Source: Streptomyces ureilyticus (GTDB taxonomy: Bacteria > Actinomycetota > Actinomycetes > Streptomycetales > Streptomycetaceae). From it: a DNA stretch of 64,000 nt. Below, in pieces: positions 7,751 through 16,096 of the stretch. The position numbers and the translations under genes are program-made. The DNA lies in the NCBI RefSeq assembly GCF_011045025.1, contig NZ_JAAKZX010000011.1:37951-101950 (forward strand), in the 5' to 3' direction. The notes beneath the pieces were generated by a model. That model was not told the origin of the DNA. It made no database searches and saw only the letters and a program-made list of their open reading frames with translations. Positions within the stretch are counted from its first letter, which is position 1. Every line of letters begins with the position of its first letter.

Positions 7751-9010
7751 TCAGACGGCGGGCTGCTCCTCGGGCGGCCCGCCGTCCACGTGCTCGGCGC
7801 CCGGTGCCGGGAACCACAGGACGAAGGTTGAGCCCTCTCCCATTCGGGAGAAGAGACGGACCTGGCCGCCGTGGGACTCCACGATCTGGCGGACGATGGC
7901 GAGGCCCAGGCCCGCGTGGCGGTCTCGGCCGCCGCCGTTGCTCCTCGCTCGCCAGAAGCGGTCGAAGACACGGGCCTGGTCGTCGTCCAAGATGCCGGGG
8001 CCCTCGTCCTGTACGGATGTCCAGAGCCAGCCCTCCGAGCGGCCCGCCGAGACGGTGATGCGGGTGCCGGGTGGAGCGAGTCGTACGGCGTTGGAAAGCA
8101 GGTTGCCCATGGCCCGGCGCAGCGCGTCGTGGTCGCCGATGACTGTCAGGCCTGTGGCGAGGCTGCGGTACAGGACGAGACCGCGCTCGGTGGCCAGCGG
8201 CGCGAACTCCTCGCAGGCCTCGCCGGCCGCCGCCGCCAGGTCCACGTCGGCGTCGGCGAGCGCGGGCGCGGTACGGCGGGCCGTGGCCAGCAGGTCCTCG
8301 ACCAGCCGGGTCATACGGGTCGTCGCGCGGTCCACACTGCGGGCGGCGGCCCTGCGTTCCGCTTCGTCGGACTCCTCGGTGGTCAGCACCGCGTCCAGGT
8401 TGGCGCGGATGATGGCGAGCGGGCTGCGCAGTTCGTGCGAGGCGTCGTCGATGAGCTGGCGCTGGGCCTGGAAGGCCTCGTCGAGCCGGTCGAGCATGGA
8501 GTCGATGGTGTTGGCGAGGTCGCGCAGTTCGTCCTTCGGCCCGTCGAGCCGGATGCGCTGCGAGAGGTCGGTGGCCTGGATGTCGGCGGCCGTACGGGAG
8601 ATGGCCCGTACGGGACGCAGCACGCGGCCGGAGAGGATCCAGCCGATGGCGAGGCTGGTGACGGCGAGGCCGCCGAGTACGACGAAGGAGGAGCTGCGGA
8701 GGTTGTCCAGGGTCGCGTAGTTGACGGCGGCCTCGACCTCCTTGAGCTTCACGGCGTCGACCTCGCCCCAGTAGACGCCGTTCACGTACTTCTTCGCCCG
8801 GAACTGATCGCTGACCGGGTGCGCCTCGCCGCTGCGCTCGACGACGAAGTACGTCGCGCCGAGGACGAGGGCGGTGAGGACGAACAGCAGGCCGGAGTAG
8901 AGGACGGTGAGCCGGAAGCGGATGGTGTGGGTGAAGGCGGGCAGGCGCAGCTTCGCCCGTACGAGCCGGAGTGGGGCGATCAGCCGGCCCCGGCGGCGGG
9001 GGCCGGTCAT
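7751..9010 (-). CDS. Two-component sensor histidine kinase, HtrA-linked
   Basis: This is a 419-residue membrane sensor kinase. The first transmembrane helix is FRLTVLYSGLLFVLTALVLG (about 31-52) and a short extracellular loop of about 65 residues follows. The second helix (about 118-140) leads into a HAMP domain (RVLRPVRAISRTAADI), the HisKA box ASHELRSPLAIIRANL with the phosphoacceptor His, and the HATPase boxes NLLSNAVRLAP (N), VQDEGPGI (G1) and GLGLAIVRQIVESHGG (G2). Its ATG (9010) overlaps the stop of the response-regulator gene as ATGA, implying translational coupling. The ligand is unknown. The co-transcribed HtrA-like protease suggests an envelope or protein-folding stress signal. Confidence 0.92.
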   Translation of the reverse strand: MTGPRRRGRLIAPLRLVRAKLRLPAFTHTIRFRLTVLYSGLLFVLTALVLGATYFVVERSGEAHPVSDQFRAKKYVNGVYWGEVDAVKLKEVEAAVNYATLDNLRSSSFVVLGGLAVTSLAIGWILSGRVLRPVRAISRTAADIQATDLSQRIRLDGPKDELRDLANTIDSMLDRLDEAFQAQRQLIDDASHELRSPLAIIRANLDAVLTTEESDEAERRAAARSVDRATTRMTRLVEDLLATARRTAPALADADVDLAAAAGEACEEFAPLATERGLVLYRSLATGLTVIGDHDALRRAMGNLLSNAVRLAPPGTRITVSAGRSEGWLWTSVQDEGPGILDDDQARVFDRFWRARSNGGGRDRHAGLGLAIVRQIVESHGGQVRLFSRMGEGSTFVLWFPAPGAEHVDGGPPEEQPAV

Positions 9011-9696
9011 CCCGCGTCCTCCCTGAGCCCGTTGTCCTCCTTGAGGCGGTAGCCCTGCCGGATCACCGTCTCGATGAGGGGCTCCTCTTCTCCGGTGATC
9101 TTCCGGCGCAGGGAGCCGACCGTGACCCGCACGGTGTTGGTGAACGGGTCGGCGTTCTCGTCCCAGACGTGTTCGAGCAGTTCCTCGGCCGGTACGACGC
9201 GGCCTGGACGGGTCATCAGATAGTGCAGGACGCCGAATTCCTTGGGGGTGAGGTGGAGTGGGCGGTCCCCGCGGAAGGCCTCGAAGCGGGCGGTGTCCAG
9301 GCGGAGTTCGCCGACCTCGACGACCGAGGTGCCGCCGTCCTCGCGGCGCAGCAGGGCGCGGATACGGGCGAGGAGTTCGGGCAGCGCGAAGGGTTTGACC
9401 AGGTAGTCGTCGGCGCCCTCGTCGAGGCCGCGGACGCGGTCGGCGAGCCGGTCGCGGGCGGTGAGCATCAGGATGCGCGGGCCGCCCTGGGTCGCCCGTA
9501 CCGCCCGGCACACCGCGAACCCGTCGCCGTCCGGCAGATTGAGGTCCAGCAGGACGAGGTCGTAGTCGTTCACGGCCAGCTTCTCCGTGGCCGTGTCGAC
9601 GTCCGGGGCGACGTCGACGGCGTACCCGGCCCTGACGAGGCCGACCTTGAGCGCGACGACCAGGTCTTCTTCGTCCTCGACCACCAGAAGCCTCAT
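9007..9696 (-). CDS. Two-component response regulator, OmpR/PhoB family
   Basis: This 229-residue regulator has an N-terminal receiver domain with the acidic pocket VVEDEED, the phosphoacceptor Asp in LVLLDLNLPDGDG (about residue 51), TARD, and the Lys in YLVKPFALPEL. From about residue 125 a winged-helix domain follows, with LTPKEFGVLHYLMTRPGRVV and the recognition-helix region NTVRVTVGSLRRKI. It is transcribed between an HtrA-like protease gene (19 bases upstream) and its cognate kinase (4-base overlap). By family rule it binds DNA direct repeats upstream of target genes, possibly including the protease promoter; no site was identified. Confidence 0.95.
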   Translation of the reverse strand: MRLLVVEDEEDLVVALKVGLVRAGYAVDVAPDVDTATEKLAVNDYDLVLLDLNLPDGDGFAVCRAVRATQGGPRILMLTARDRLADRVRGLDEGADDYLVKPFALPELLARIRALLRREDGGTSVVEVGELRLDTARFEAFRGDRPLHLTPKEFGVLHYLMTRPGRVVPAEELLEHVWDENADPFTNTVRVTVGSLRRKITGEEEPLIETVIRQGYRLKEDNGLREDAG

Positions 9697-9715
9697 GGTG
9701 TTCCACCCCTTGCCG

Positions 9716-10867
9716 CTAGCTTCCGTCGATGATCGCCTGCGCGGCTTCCCTGGCGTCGGCGACCGGGATCGCGAACCCGATGCCTATGGAACCACCGCGT
9801 TGCTGGTCCAACGTCGCGATGGCCGTATTGATGCCGATGACGCGGCCGCGGGCGTCTACGAGGGGTCCCCCGGAGTTTCCGGGGTTGATCGACGCGTCGG
9901 TCTGCAGGGCGGGGCGTCGCCCGCCGCCCTCGCCGAGCTGTACGGAGCGGTCGAGGGCGCTGACGATGCCGGAGGTGACGGTTCCGCTCAGGCCGAGCGG
10001 GGAGCCGATGGCGAGGACGGTGTCGCCGACGCCGGGCCGGGCGCCGGTGGCCAGATGGGCGGCGCGCAGACCGCGTGCCGTCTCGGGTTCGAGGACGGCC
10101 ACGTCGTTGGCGCGATCGTCACCGAGTACGTCCGCACGAAGCCGCCGGCCGTCCTGCAGCTCGATCGACACCTCCGAACTGCCCGCCACCACATGCGCGT
10201 TGGTGAGGATCCGGCCACGCTCGTCGAACACGAACCCCGAGCCCTGCCCGTCGTCCGTCTGGATCGACACCACACTGGGCAGCACCCGCGCGGCGACGGC
10301 TTCGAGCCCACCGACGTCCTGCGCGGCGGCGGGCGCGTCGGAGTCCGACTCGCCGAAGCCCCCGGCGGCGTACCCGGCAGCCCCACCCGCGAGCACGGCG
10401 GCGAGGACGGCCGCGACGACCGGCCGGGGCTTACGGGGCGCCCGCGGGGCCGGTGGCTGCGGGCCGGCGTACGGCGACGCATACGCCTCCGGCGTCCGGT
10501 CGGCATGCGGTGCCGGCCCGAAGGCCGGCGGCGGCCGCCCCGGCACGAACGCGGGCCCGCGGGGCTCGCCGAGGCCGACGTGCGGGGGTTGGGCGGGCCC
10601 ACTCGAGGACGGGCCGCCGCCCTGGGCGCCCGGCTCCATACCGCTGTCCGGCTCGTGCGAAGGCGCGACCCGGTCCGCGTCGCCGACGTCGGCACGATCG
10701 AACGGGTCGCTGCGCGCGGCGGCCAGACCGGGGTACCCGCCGTCGGCCTCCGGCCTCGACCAGCCGTCGTCAGCTCCGCCGTCACCGTACGGATGATCGC
10801 GACCGTCGGGCCCAGCGCCCGGAGGGGCCGCGGGTTCCGGGTGGCCGGTGTATCGGTTGTCGGACAC
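9716..10867 (-). CDS. HtrA/DegP-like membrane-anchored serine protease without PDZ domain
   Basis: This 383-residue protein has a long disordered Pro/Gly/Asp-rich cytosolic N-terminus (1-145), a basic stretch PRAPRKPRPVVAAVLAAVLA leading into one transmembrane helix (about 150-170), and an extracellular trypsin-like protease domain. The triad is visible: His in LTNAHVVAGS, Asp in ANDVAVLEP and Ser in NPGNSGGPLVD. The protein ends soon after the protease domain (IPVADAREAAQAIIDGS), so the C-terminal PDZ domain found in most HtrA proteins is absent. It heads an operon with a response regulator and kinase. Quality control of exported proteins is the likely role, inferred from family and context. 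Confidence 0.88.
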   Translation of the reverse strand: MSDNRYTGHPEPAAPPGAGPDGRDHPYGDGGADDGWSRPEADGGYPGLAAARSDPFDRADVGDADRVAPSHEPDSGMEPGAQGGGPSSSGPAQPPHVGLGEPRGPAFVPGRPPPAFGPAPHADRTPEAYASPYAGPQPPAPRAPRKPRPVVAAVLAAVLAGGAAGYAAGGFGESDSDAPAAAQDVGGLEAVAARVLPSVVSIQTDDGQGSGFVFDERGRILTNAHVVAGSSEVSIELQDGRRLRADVLGDDRANDVAVLEPETARGLRAAHLATGARPGVGDTVLAIGSPLGLSGTVTSGIVSALDRSVQLGEGGGRRPALQTDASINPGNSGGPLVDARGRVIGINTAIATLDQQRGGSIGIGFAIPVADAREAAQAIIDGS

Positions 10868-10919
10868 GAAAAGCTCCTCCTAGGTCACCGCGGACCCCTG
10901 TAGGGGCACACAGGGCTGT

Positions 10920-11102
10920 TTCAAGTTGCGGCTCGACCAGCGCCCCTTCCGGGTTACGAAGCTGCGGCACATGCGGCTCCTCCCCACCACGGGCGCGACC
11001 AGCGCCCCGTAAGGCTCGCGGGGGTGCAACACACGTGGCTCCGCCGCAGGGCTCGACCAGCGCCCGTAAGGGGCGCGGGGAACGGCGCGACCAGCCACAA
11101 CG
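10920..11102. repeat. Cluster of degenerate GC-rich intergenic repeat units
   Basis: At least three imperfect units built round CGACCAGCGCCC followed by a G-rich run occur near 10933, 10992 and 11056, and end in GGGGCGCGGGGAACGG then GCGCGACCAGCCACAAC at 11085-11101. The last part matches the core of the dispersed element also found at 26488, 34087 and 56527. The cluster lies between the 3' end of the VWA gene and the 5' end of the protease gene. It may act as a terminator; the units are too degenerate to fold into one perfect hairpin. Confidence 0.6.
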
Positions 11103-11144
11103 CACCCGCACCTCCCAACCGCCCTCCAGCGAAACGCCGCCGCC

Positions 11145-12095
11145 TCACGGCAACCTCGAGAACCAAAGCAACGAAGTAGCTGCGGCGGCCAAGGCCGCAA
11201 GCAGCCCCGCCGCGACGAACCACTGCCAGATCTCGCGTTCCTCCGTGCGATGCCCCACGGAGCTGCCGATGTCCTCGTACACCGCCTGGAGTTCTTCTCC
11301 GGTCGCGGCCTCGTGGAAGTCGCCTCCGGTGCTGGAGGCGAGGCTCTCCAGAGCGGGCCCGTCCACAGGGACGGGGATGCTGTCGCCCGAGGGCAGCTCA
11401 ATGGTGCCCCCTTCCGTGCCGTACGCGATCGTCGAGACGGGGATCCGGTCGCCGGCCGCCTCCTGGGCCGCCTCTTCGATGGAGCGGCCCGTGGTGTTGG
11501 AGCCGTCCGACAGGAGCACGATGTGCGCGGGCGGCGGGCGCCGCTCGGCCTCCCGGTCGAGCATGCGGACGGCGTCGCGCGAGGCGACGACGGCCTCGCC
11601 GATCGCCGTGCCCTCGCCGGTGGCGAGCCGTTCGATGGCGGTGCGCAGCGCGGCCCGGTCGGTGGTCGGCGGCACCGCCACGCTGGCGCTGCCGCTGAAG
11701 GGGACGAGCCCGGCGTTGAAGCGCTCGGGCAGCCGGTCGACGAAGGCGAGGGCGGCTTGCTGGGCCGCCTCGAAGCGGGTCGGCTCAACATCCGTGGCCT
11801 CCATGGAGGCCGAGACGTCGAAGGCGACGACGATCGTGGCCCGTTCGCGCGGCACCTGCACCTCAGTGGTGGGCCGGGCGAAGCCGACGATCAGCAGGCC
11901 GACCATGGCGCAGAAGGCGGCCGCGGGGACATGCCGGCGCCAGCCGGGCTGCCTGGGCGCGACCTTGTCCAGCAGATCGAGGTTGGTGAACCGGACGGCG
12001 TACCGGCCGCGTCGGCGCTGCACCACCAGATACACGGCGATCAGCGCGAGCAGCGGCACCAGGAGCAGCAGCCAGCCGGGGGAACGCAGACTCAT
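11145..12095 (-). CDS. VWA-domain membrane protein (BatA-like)
   Basis: ATG 12095 (MSLRSPGWLLLLVPLLALIA) is chosen for its GGGAGC site and because it starts directly with the first membrane helix. The 316-residue product has two N-terminal transmembrane helices (about 5-24 and 54-72) and a von Willebrand A domain with a complete MIDAS start FDVSASMEATD (DxSxS), the Thr in GEGTAIGEAV and IVLLSDGSNTTG. A last helix (WFVAAGLLAALAAAATSLLW) anchors the C-terminus. This BatA-like arrangement follows a DUF58 gene and a MoxR ATPase gene, the standard trio. Such systems are thought to assist folding or metal insertion of envelope proteins; the client here is unknown. Confidence 0.85.
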   Translation of the reverse strand: MSLRSPGWLLLLVPLLALIAVYLVVQRRRGRYAVRFTNLDLLDKVAPRQPGWRRHVPAAAFCAMVGLLIVGFARPTTEVQVPRERATIVVAFDVSASMEATDVEPTRFEAAQQAALAFVDRLPERFNAGLVPFSGSASVAVPPTTDRAALRTAIERLATGEGTAIGEAVVASRDAVRMLDREAERRPPPAHIVLLSDGSNTTGRSIEEAAQEAAGDRIPVSTIAYGTEGGTIELPSGDSIPVPVDGPALESLASSTGGDFHEAATGEELQAVYEDIGSSVGHRTEEREIWQWFVAAGLLAALAAAATSLLWFSRLP

Positions 12096-12153
12096 GGCAG
12101 CTCCCGGAGGACGGATGCGGACGGCGGTGACGTGGCGCTCACCCGCCGGGCGT

Positions 12154-13077
12154 TCACGCGGCACCGCCTCCGGCCCTGCGCCGCTGGGCCGCGACATGGC
12201 GTACGACATCCCGCACCCAGTCGCGATCCGTACGCAGCCGCAGATGGGCCGCGCCGGACCGGCGTATGGAGGCCTTGATCAACGCCCGCTGTTCCTGCGC
12301 CGCCGCGGCGTACCGCTCACGCAACCGCCGTGCGTTGGTGGGGATTTCCCGCTTGCGGCCGGTCTCGGGGTCGACGACGGTGAGCAACCCGACGTCGGGC
12401 AGCTCCAGTTCGCGGGGGTCGACCGTCTCGACCGCGAGCAGCTGGTGGCGGTGGGCGATGGTGCGCAACGGCTGCTCCCAGCCCGTCTCCAGGAAGTCGG
12501 AGACGACGGCGACGAGTCCCCGCCCCGGCAGGGTGCGCAGCGCGTACAGGGCGTCGGCGAGGCTCTGGCCGGCGACGGGCGGGCCGGGTGCCACGCGGGG
12601 CCGGTCCAGGGCGGCGCGCAGGACTCTGAGGAGGTGGGCGCGGCCGGTGCGCGGTGGGATCCGCCGGATGCCGTCGGGGCCGGTGATCTGGGCGCCGATC
12701 CGGTTTCCGGCCCGCTCGGTGAGGAAGGCGACGGCCGCGGCGGCGCCGACGGCCAGGTCGCGCTTCTCCATCTGAGCGGTGCCGAAGTCCATGCTCGCGG
12801 AGGCGTCGAGGACGATCCAGGTGGTCAGTTCGCGGTCGGCGAGGGTGAGCCGGACGTGCGGGACGGTGGTGCGCGCGGTGGCGCTCCAGTCCATCCGGCG
12901 TACGTCGTCCCCGATGACGTACGGACGGGTCTCGGACACCTCGCTGCCGGGACCGGGCACAAGCCCTGTGTGATCGCCCTGGAGGAGGCCGTCGGGGCGG
13001 CGGGTGAAGAGCAGCTCCAGGTGTTTCAGGGCTTGTTCGGGGGTTAGTTCGCGCAGGCTCGGGGTGCTGCCGCTCAT
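12154..13077 (-). CDS. DUF58 domain protein of MoxR cluster
   Basis: The 307-residue protein has the DUF58 signature RPYVIGDDVRRMDWSATART followed by a VWA-like fold with VLDASASMDFGTAQMEK, a MIDAS-type DxSxS. A downstream VVSDFLETGWEQPL corresponds to the second VWA strand. Unlike many family members it has no membrane helices. Its ATG overlaps the stop of the MoxR gene as ATGA (13074-13077), so it is translationally coupled to the ATPase. In MoxR systems the DUF58 protein is the usual partner of the AAA ATPase; the interaction here is inferred from gene order. Confidence 0.88.
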   Translation of the reverse strand: MSGSTPSLRELTPEQALKHLELLFTRRPDGLLQGDHTGLVPGPGSEVSETRPYVIGDDVRRMDWSATARTTVPHVRLTLADRELTTWIVLDASASMDFGTAQMEKRDLAVGAAAAVAFLTERAGNRIGAQITGPDGIRRIPPRTGRAHLLRVLRAALDRPRVAPGPPVAGQSLADALYALRTLPGRGLVAVVSDFLETGWEQPLRTIAHRHQLLAVETVDPRELELPDVGLLTVVDPETGRKREIPTNARRLRERYAAAAQEQRALIKASIRRSGAAHLRLRTDRDWVRDVVRHVAAQRRRAGGGAA

Positions 13078-14165
13078 GCCACATACTCCTGAGGGTCGGG
13101 CCCGAGGTCGTGGCGCGGACTGACCCGCGGCTGCTCCACCGCGGCCAGTACCTCGTCGACGATCTCGGCTCCGCCGACACCGTCGGCGAGCGCGTCGAAG
13201 GACAGCACCAGCCGGTGCGCGATGACCTCGTGAGCCAGATCGTGTACGTCCTCGGGAAGGACGTAGCCGCGGCCGCGCAGCAGGGCGAGCGCGCGGGCGG
13301 CGGCGACCAGGCCGAGGGTGGCGCGAGGTCCCGCGCCGTGCGCCAGCCGGCCGTCGCGGCCCGCGAGTTCGCGGGTCGAGACGATCAGCCGTACCGCGTA
13401 CTCGGCGATCGCGTGGTGCACGAACACCTCATCGGCGGCGCGCTGGAGCGCGATCAGCCGCTCCGGGGTGAGGACGGGGCGTGCCCGGGGCGGGTCGACA
13501 CTCATCCGGTAGAGGATCGCCAGCTCTTCGGACTCGCTCGGGGCGGCGATCTCCACCTTGAGCAGGAAGCGGTCGCGCTGGGCTTCGGGGAGTTGGTAGA
13601 CGCCCTCGGACTCGATGGGATTCTGGGTGGCGAGTACGAGGAACGGCTCGGGTACGGGGATGGTCGTGCCGCCGATGGAAACCTGGTGCTCGCCCATCAC
13701 TTCGAGGAGCGCGGACTGCACCTTGGCGGGGGCGCGGTTGATCTCGTCGGCGAGGACGAAGTTCGCGACGACGGGGCCGGGTTCGACGGTGAAGGTCTCG
13801 CTGGACTGCCGGTAGATCCGGGTGCCGGAGATGTCGGACGGTACGAGGTCCGGGGTGAACTGGAGCCTCGCGAACTTTCCGCCCGCGACCTCGGCCAGGG
13901 TCTTCGCGGCGAGCGTCTTGGCAACACCGGGCACGCCCTGCAGCAGGCAGTGCCCACGGGCCAGGACCGCGGTGAACATCCGCTCCACCATGCGGTCCTG
14001 GCCGACGATCACCCGCTTGACCTCGAAGAGCGCCTCTTCGAGAAGCTTGCCTTCGCGGCCCTCGAAGCCTTCGCGGTCAAGGCTTTCGCGGCCGTCAAGG
14101 CTTGCGCGGCCTTGACGGCTCGCGCGGTCCTCGTGGCCTCCGGGGGACGGGGATGCGGCGGTCAT
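13074..14165 (-). CDS. MoxR-family AAA+ ATPase
   Basis: The start at ATG 14165 (MTAASPSPGGHEDRASR) lies 8 bases after the stop of the small secreted-protein gene; the frame upstream is open but runs in the wrong frame of that gene. The 363-residue product has Walker A LLQGVPGVAKTLAAKTLA, Walker B FVLADEINRAPAKVQ, sensor 1 LVLATQNPIESEG and the arginine-rich QRDRFLLKV, followed by the MoxR lid domain. It drives the DUF58/VWA partners encoded next. The N-terminal 40 residues are unusual: charged and built from an 18-bp in-frame tandem repeat, unlike the usual short MoxR N-terminus. Confidence 0.92.
   Translation of the reverse strand: MTAASPSPGGHEDRASRQGRASLDGRESLDREGFEGREGKLLEEALFEVKRVIVGQDRMVERMFTAVLARGHCLLQGVPGVAKTLAAKTLAEVAGGKFARLQFTPDLVPSDISGTRIYRQSSETFTVEPGPVVANFVLADEINRAPAKVQSALLEVMGEHQVSIGGTTIPVPEPFLVLATQNPIESEGVYQLPEAQRDRFLLKVEIAAPSESEELAILYRMSVDPPRARPVLTPERLIALQRAADEVFVHHAIAEYAVRLIVSTRELAGRDGRLAHGAGPRATLGLVAAARALALLRGRGYVLPEDVHDLAHEVIAHRLVLSFDALADGVGGAEIVDEVLAAVEQPRVSPRHDLGPDPQEYVA
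14052..14123 (-). repeat. 18-bp in-frame tandem repeat at the 5' end of the MoxR gene
   Basis: Four imperfect 18-bp units encode ASRQGR, ASLDGR, ESLDRE and GFEGRE (residues 15-38). The units keep the reading frame, so gain or loss of a unit would change the protein by six residues without frameshift. At DNA level the units share a core like AGCCTTGACGGCCGC. Confidence 0.75.
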
Positions 14166-14172
14166 GCGGCGG

Positions 14173-14424
14173 TCACAGTGCTTCGGCGGGATCGCCCGTG
14201 GACTCGGACGGGCTGCTGCCGCCGGTCCCGTCCTTCTCGGGGCAGTCCTCGCGGTCGTAGAGGCTGGTTCCGCTGTTCGACGTGCCTTCCTCGACGACGA
14301 ACTCGACCTTGTCGCGCGTCGGTTCGTCGCCGTCGGCGGCGATGGCGACGCCGCCTCCGGCCAGGCCCGCGGCGGCCAGCACGGTGACGGCGACGACAAC
14401 TGTCTTACGGGTACGACGTGTCAT
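14173..14424 (-). CDS. Small secreted protein heading the MoxR operon
   Basis: This 83-residue protein starts MTRRTRKTVVVAVTVLAAAG, a basic stretch and hydrophobic core, and continues LAGGGVAIAADGDEP with a plausible signal peptidase site after AIA (about residue 29). The mature part is short, acidic and contains a single Cys (YDREDCPEKDG); its C-terminus is rich in Gly, Ser and Glu. No family is recognised. It sits 8 bases upstream of the MoxR start on the same strand and is probably the first gene of that operon, which makes it a candidate exported client or accessory of the MoxR-DUF58-VWA system. Confidence 0.65.
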   Translation of the reverse strand: MTRRTRKTVVVAVTVLAAAGLAGGGVAIAADGDEPTRDKVEFVVEEGTSNSGTSLYDREDCPEKDGTGGSSPSESTGDPAEAL

Positions 14425-14557
14425 GGTCGGTGGCTCCTTCAGCCGTATGGGACGACATCGGGTACGTGACCAAGACCATCAGGTGAAGGCGAAAGCGGGC
14501 TTAAAGGAACCCCTGAGCTGGGGATTTGAGCCGTACGCCCACACCGGGCACGAAGGG

Positions 14558-16096
14558 CTACGGGTGCTCCGCCCCGCTCTCCAGCCGCTGCCCGCGCAGC
14601 AGGAACCATGCCGCCACCGCCGCGCCCAGCAGCACCACCGCGCCCGCGCCCGCGGCGAGCGTGAGCCCGTCGACGAAGGCCGCGCGGGCGGCGTCCAGCA
14701 GCGCCTGAGCGTTGGGCAGACCGGCCGTGGCCTCCACCGCGCCGCCCAGGGACTCGTGTGCCGCGGCGGCCACCTCCGGGGGCGTACCGGCCGGAGCCGT
14801 GAATCCGCCGTAGACACCGGTGACGATGGAGCCGAGCAGCGCGATGCCGAGGGCAGCGCCGAGTTCGTACGCCGTCTCGGAGACCGCGGACGCCGCGCCC
14901 GCCTGCTCCTTGGGCACGCTGGAGAGGATCACGTCGGCGGTCACGGTGAACGAGAAGCCCGCGCCGACGCCGACGACCAGCAGCGCACCGCCGAGAAGCG
15001 GGTAGCCGGTGGACTGGTCCAGCAGCGTGAGCGTGGCCAGCGCGAGGCCGACCGCGGCGAGCCCGCCCGCGACGACGGCACGGACCGAGTACCGGCGCGC
15101 CACCGTGCCAGCGATCAGGCCGGCCACCACCGCTCCCACCGCGGCGGGCAGTTCGGCGAGACCCGCCATCAACGGCCGCATGCCCTGGACGAGTTGCAGA
15201 TACTGCGAGAGGAAGAAGACCAGTCCGGACAGACCGAGAATGGTCAGCAGATCGGCGAGCACGGCCGCCGAGAAGCCACGATTGCGGAACAGCCGCATGT
15301 CCAACAGCGGTGATTTCAGGGTGAGTTGACGTCGCACGAAGCCGAAGAGCGCGACCCCACCGAGTAGTCCCGCGGCAGCCGCCTGCCCGCTCCCCCCGTG
15401 CGCGGCGGTCTCCTTGATCCCGTACACGATGCCGACCATGCCGACGAGGGACAGGAAGACGCTGATCAGGTCCCAGGGACCGGGCTCGGGGTTGCGGGAC
15501 TCGGGCAGCAGCTTCATGCCGACGAGGACGAGGACCGCCATCACGGGGAGGTTGATGAGGAAGACAGAACCCCACCAGAAGTGCTCCAGCAGGAAACCGC
15601 CGGCGATCGGTCCGATCGCCATGCCCGCGGATGCGGTCGCGCCCCAGATGCCGACGGCGAGACTGCGTTCACGCGGGTCGTGGAAGAGGTTACGGATGAG
15701 GGCGAGCGTGGCGGGCATCAGGGTCGCACCCGCGACACCGAGCAGCGCCCTCGCCACGATCAGCAACTCAGGAGTGCTCGCATAGGCGTTGAGCACGGAG
15801 ACAAGACCGAACGCGACCGAGCCGATGAGCAGCAGCTTCTTACGGCCGATACGGTCGCCGAGGCTGCCCATCGAGACGAGCAGACCGGCGATCACGAACG
15901 AGTAGACGTCACCGATCCACAGCAACTGCGTTCCGGACGGCTTCAGGTCCTCGCTGATGTACGGGGTGGCGAGCCCCAGCACGGTCGCGTCGACGGCCAC
16001 GAGCAGCACGGCGAGGACGAGCACGGCCAGCGCGAGCCAGCGCCCGGGGCGCTTCTCCACCTCCGTCGCCGCCGTCCACTGGTGCGTGCTCGTCAT
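14558..16096 (-). CDS. MFS drug efflux transporter, DHA2 family (14 TM)
   Basis: The 512-residue protein has about 14 transmembrane helices and DHA2 motifs: LVAVDATVLGLATPYI in helix 1, the loop motif A GSLGDRIGRKKLLLIG, the motif-C-like GATASAGMAIGPIAGG in helix 5, and a second-half loop near TVARRYSVRAV. Drug/H+ antiport at the cytoplasmic membrane is the family role; the substrate is unknown. Its ATG overlaps the stop of a TetR gene by 4 bases, so the pair is one operon, and the TetR operator palindrome upstream would control both. This is the usual arrangement for a self-resistance or multidrug pump induced by its substrate. Confidence 0.92.
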   Translation of the reverse strand: MTSTHQWTAATEVEKRPGRWLALAVLVLAVLLVAVDATVLGLATPYISEDLKPSGTQLLWIGDVYSFVIAGLLVSMGSLGDRIGRKKLLLIGSVAFGLVSVLNAYASTPELLIVARALLGVAGATLMPATLALIRNLFHDPRERSLAVGIWGATASAGMAIGPIAGGFLLEHFWWGSVFLINLPVMAVLVLVGMKLLPESRNPEPGPWDLISVFLSLVGMVGIVYGIKETAAHGGSGQAAAAGLLGGVALFGFVRRQLTLKSPLLDMRLFRNRGFSAAVLADLLTILGLSGLVFFLSQYLQLVQGMRPLMAGLAELPAAVGAVVAGLIAGTVARRYSVRAVVAGGLAAVGLALATLTLLDQSTGYPLLGGALLVVGVGAGFSFTVTADVILSSVPKEQAGAASAVSETAYELGAALGIALLGSIVTGVYGGFTAPAGTPPEVAAAAHESLGGAVEATAGLPNAQALLDAARAAFVDGLTLAAGAGAVVLLGAAVAAWFLLRGQRLESGAEHP

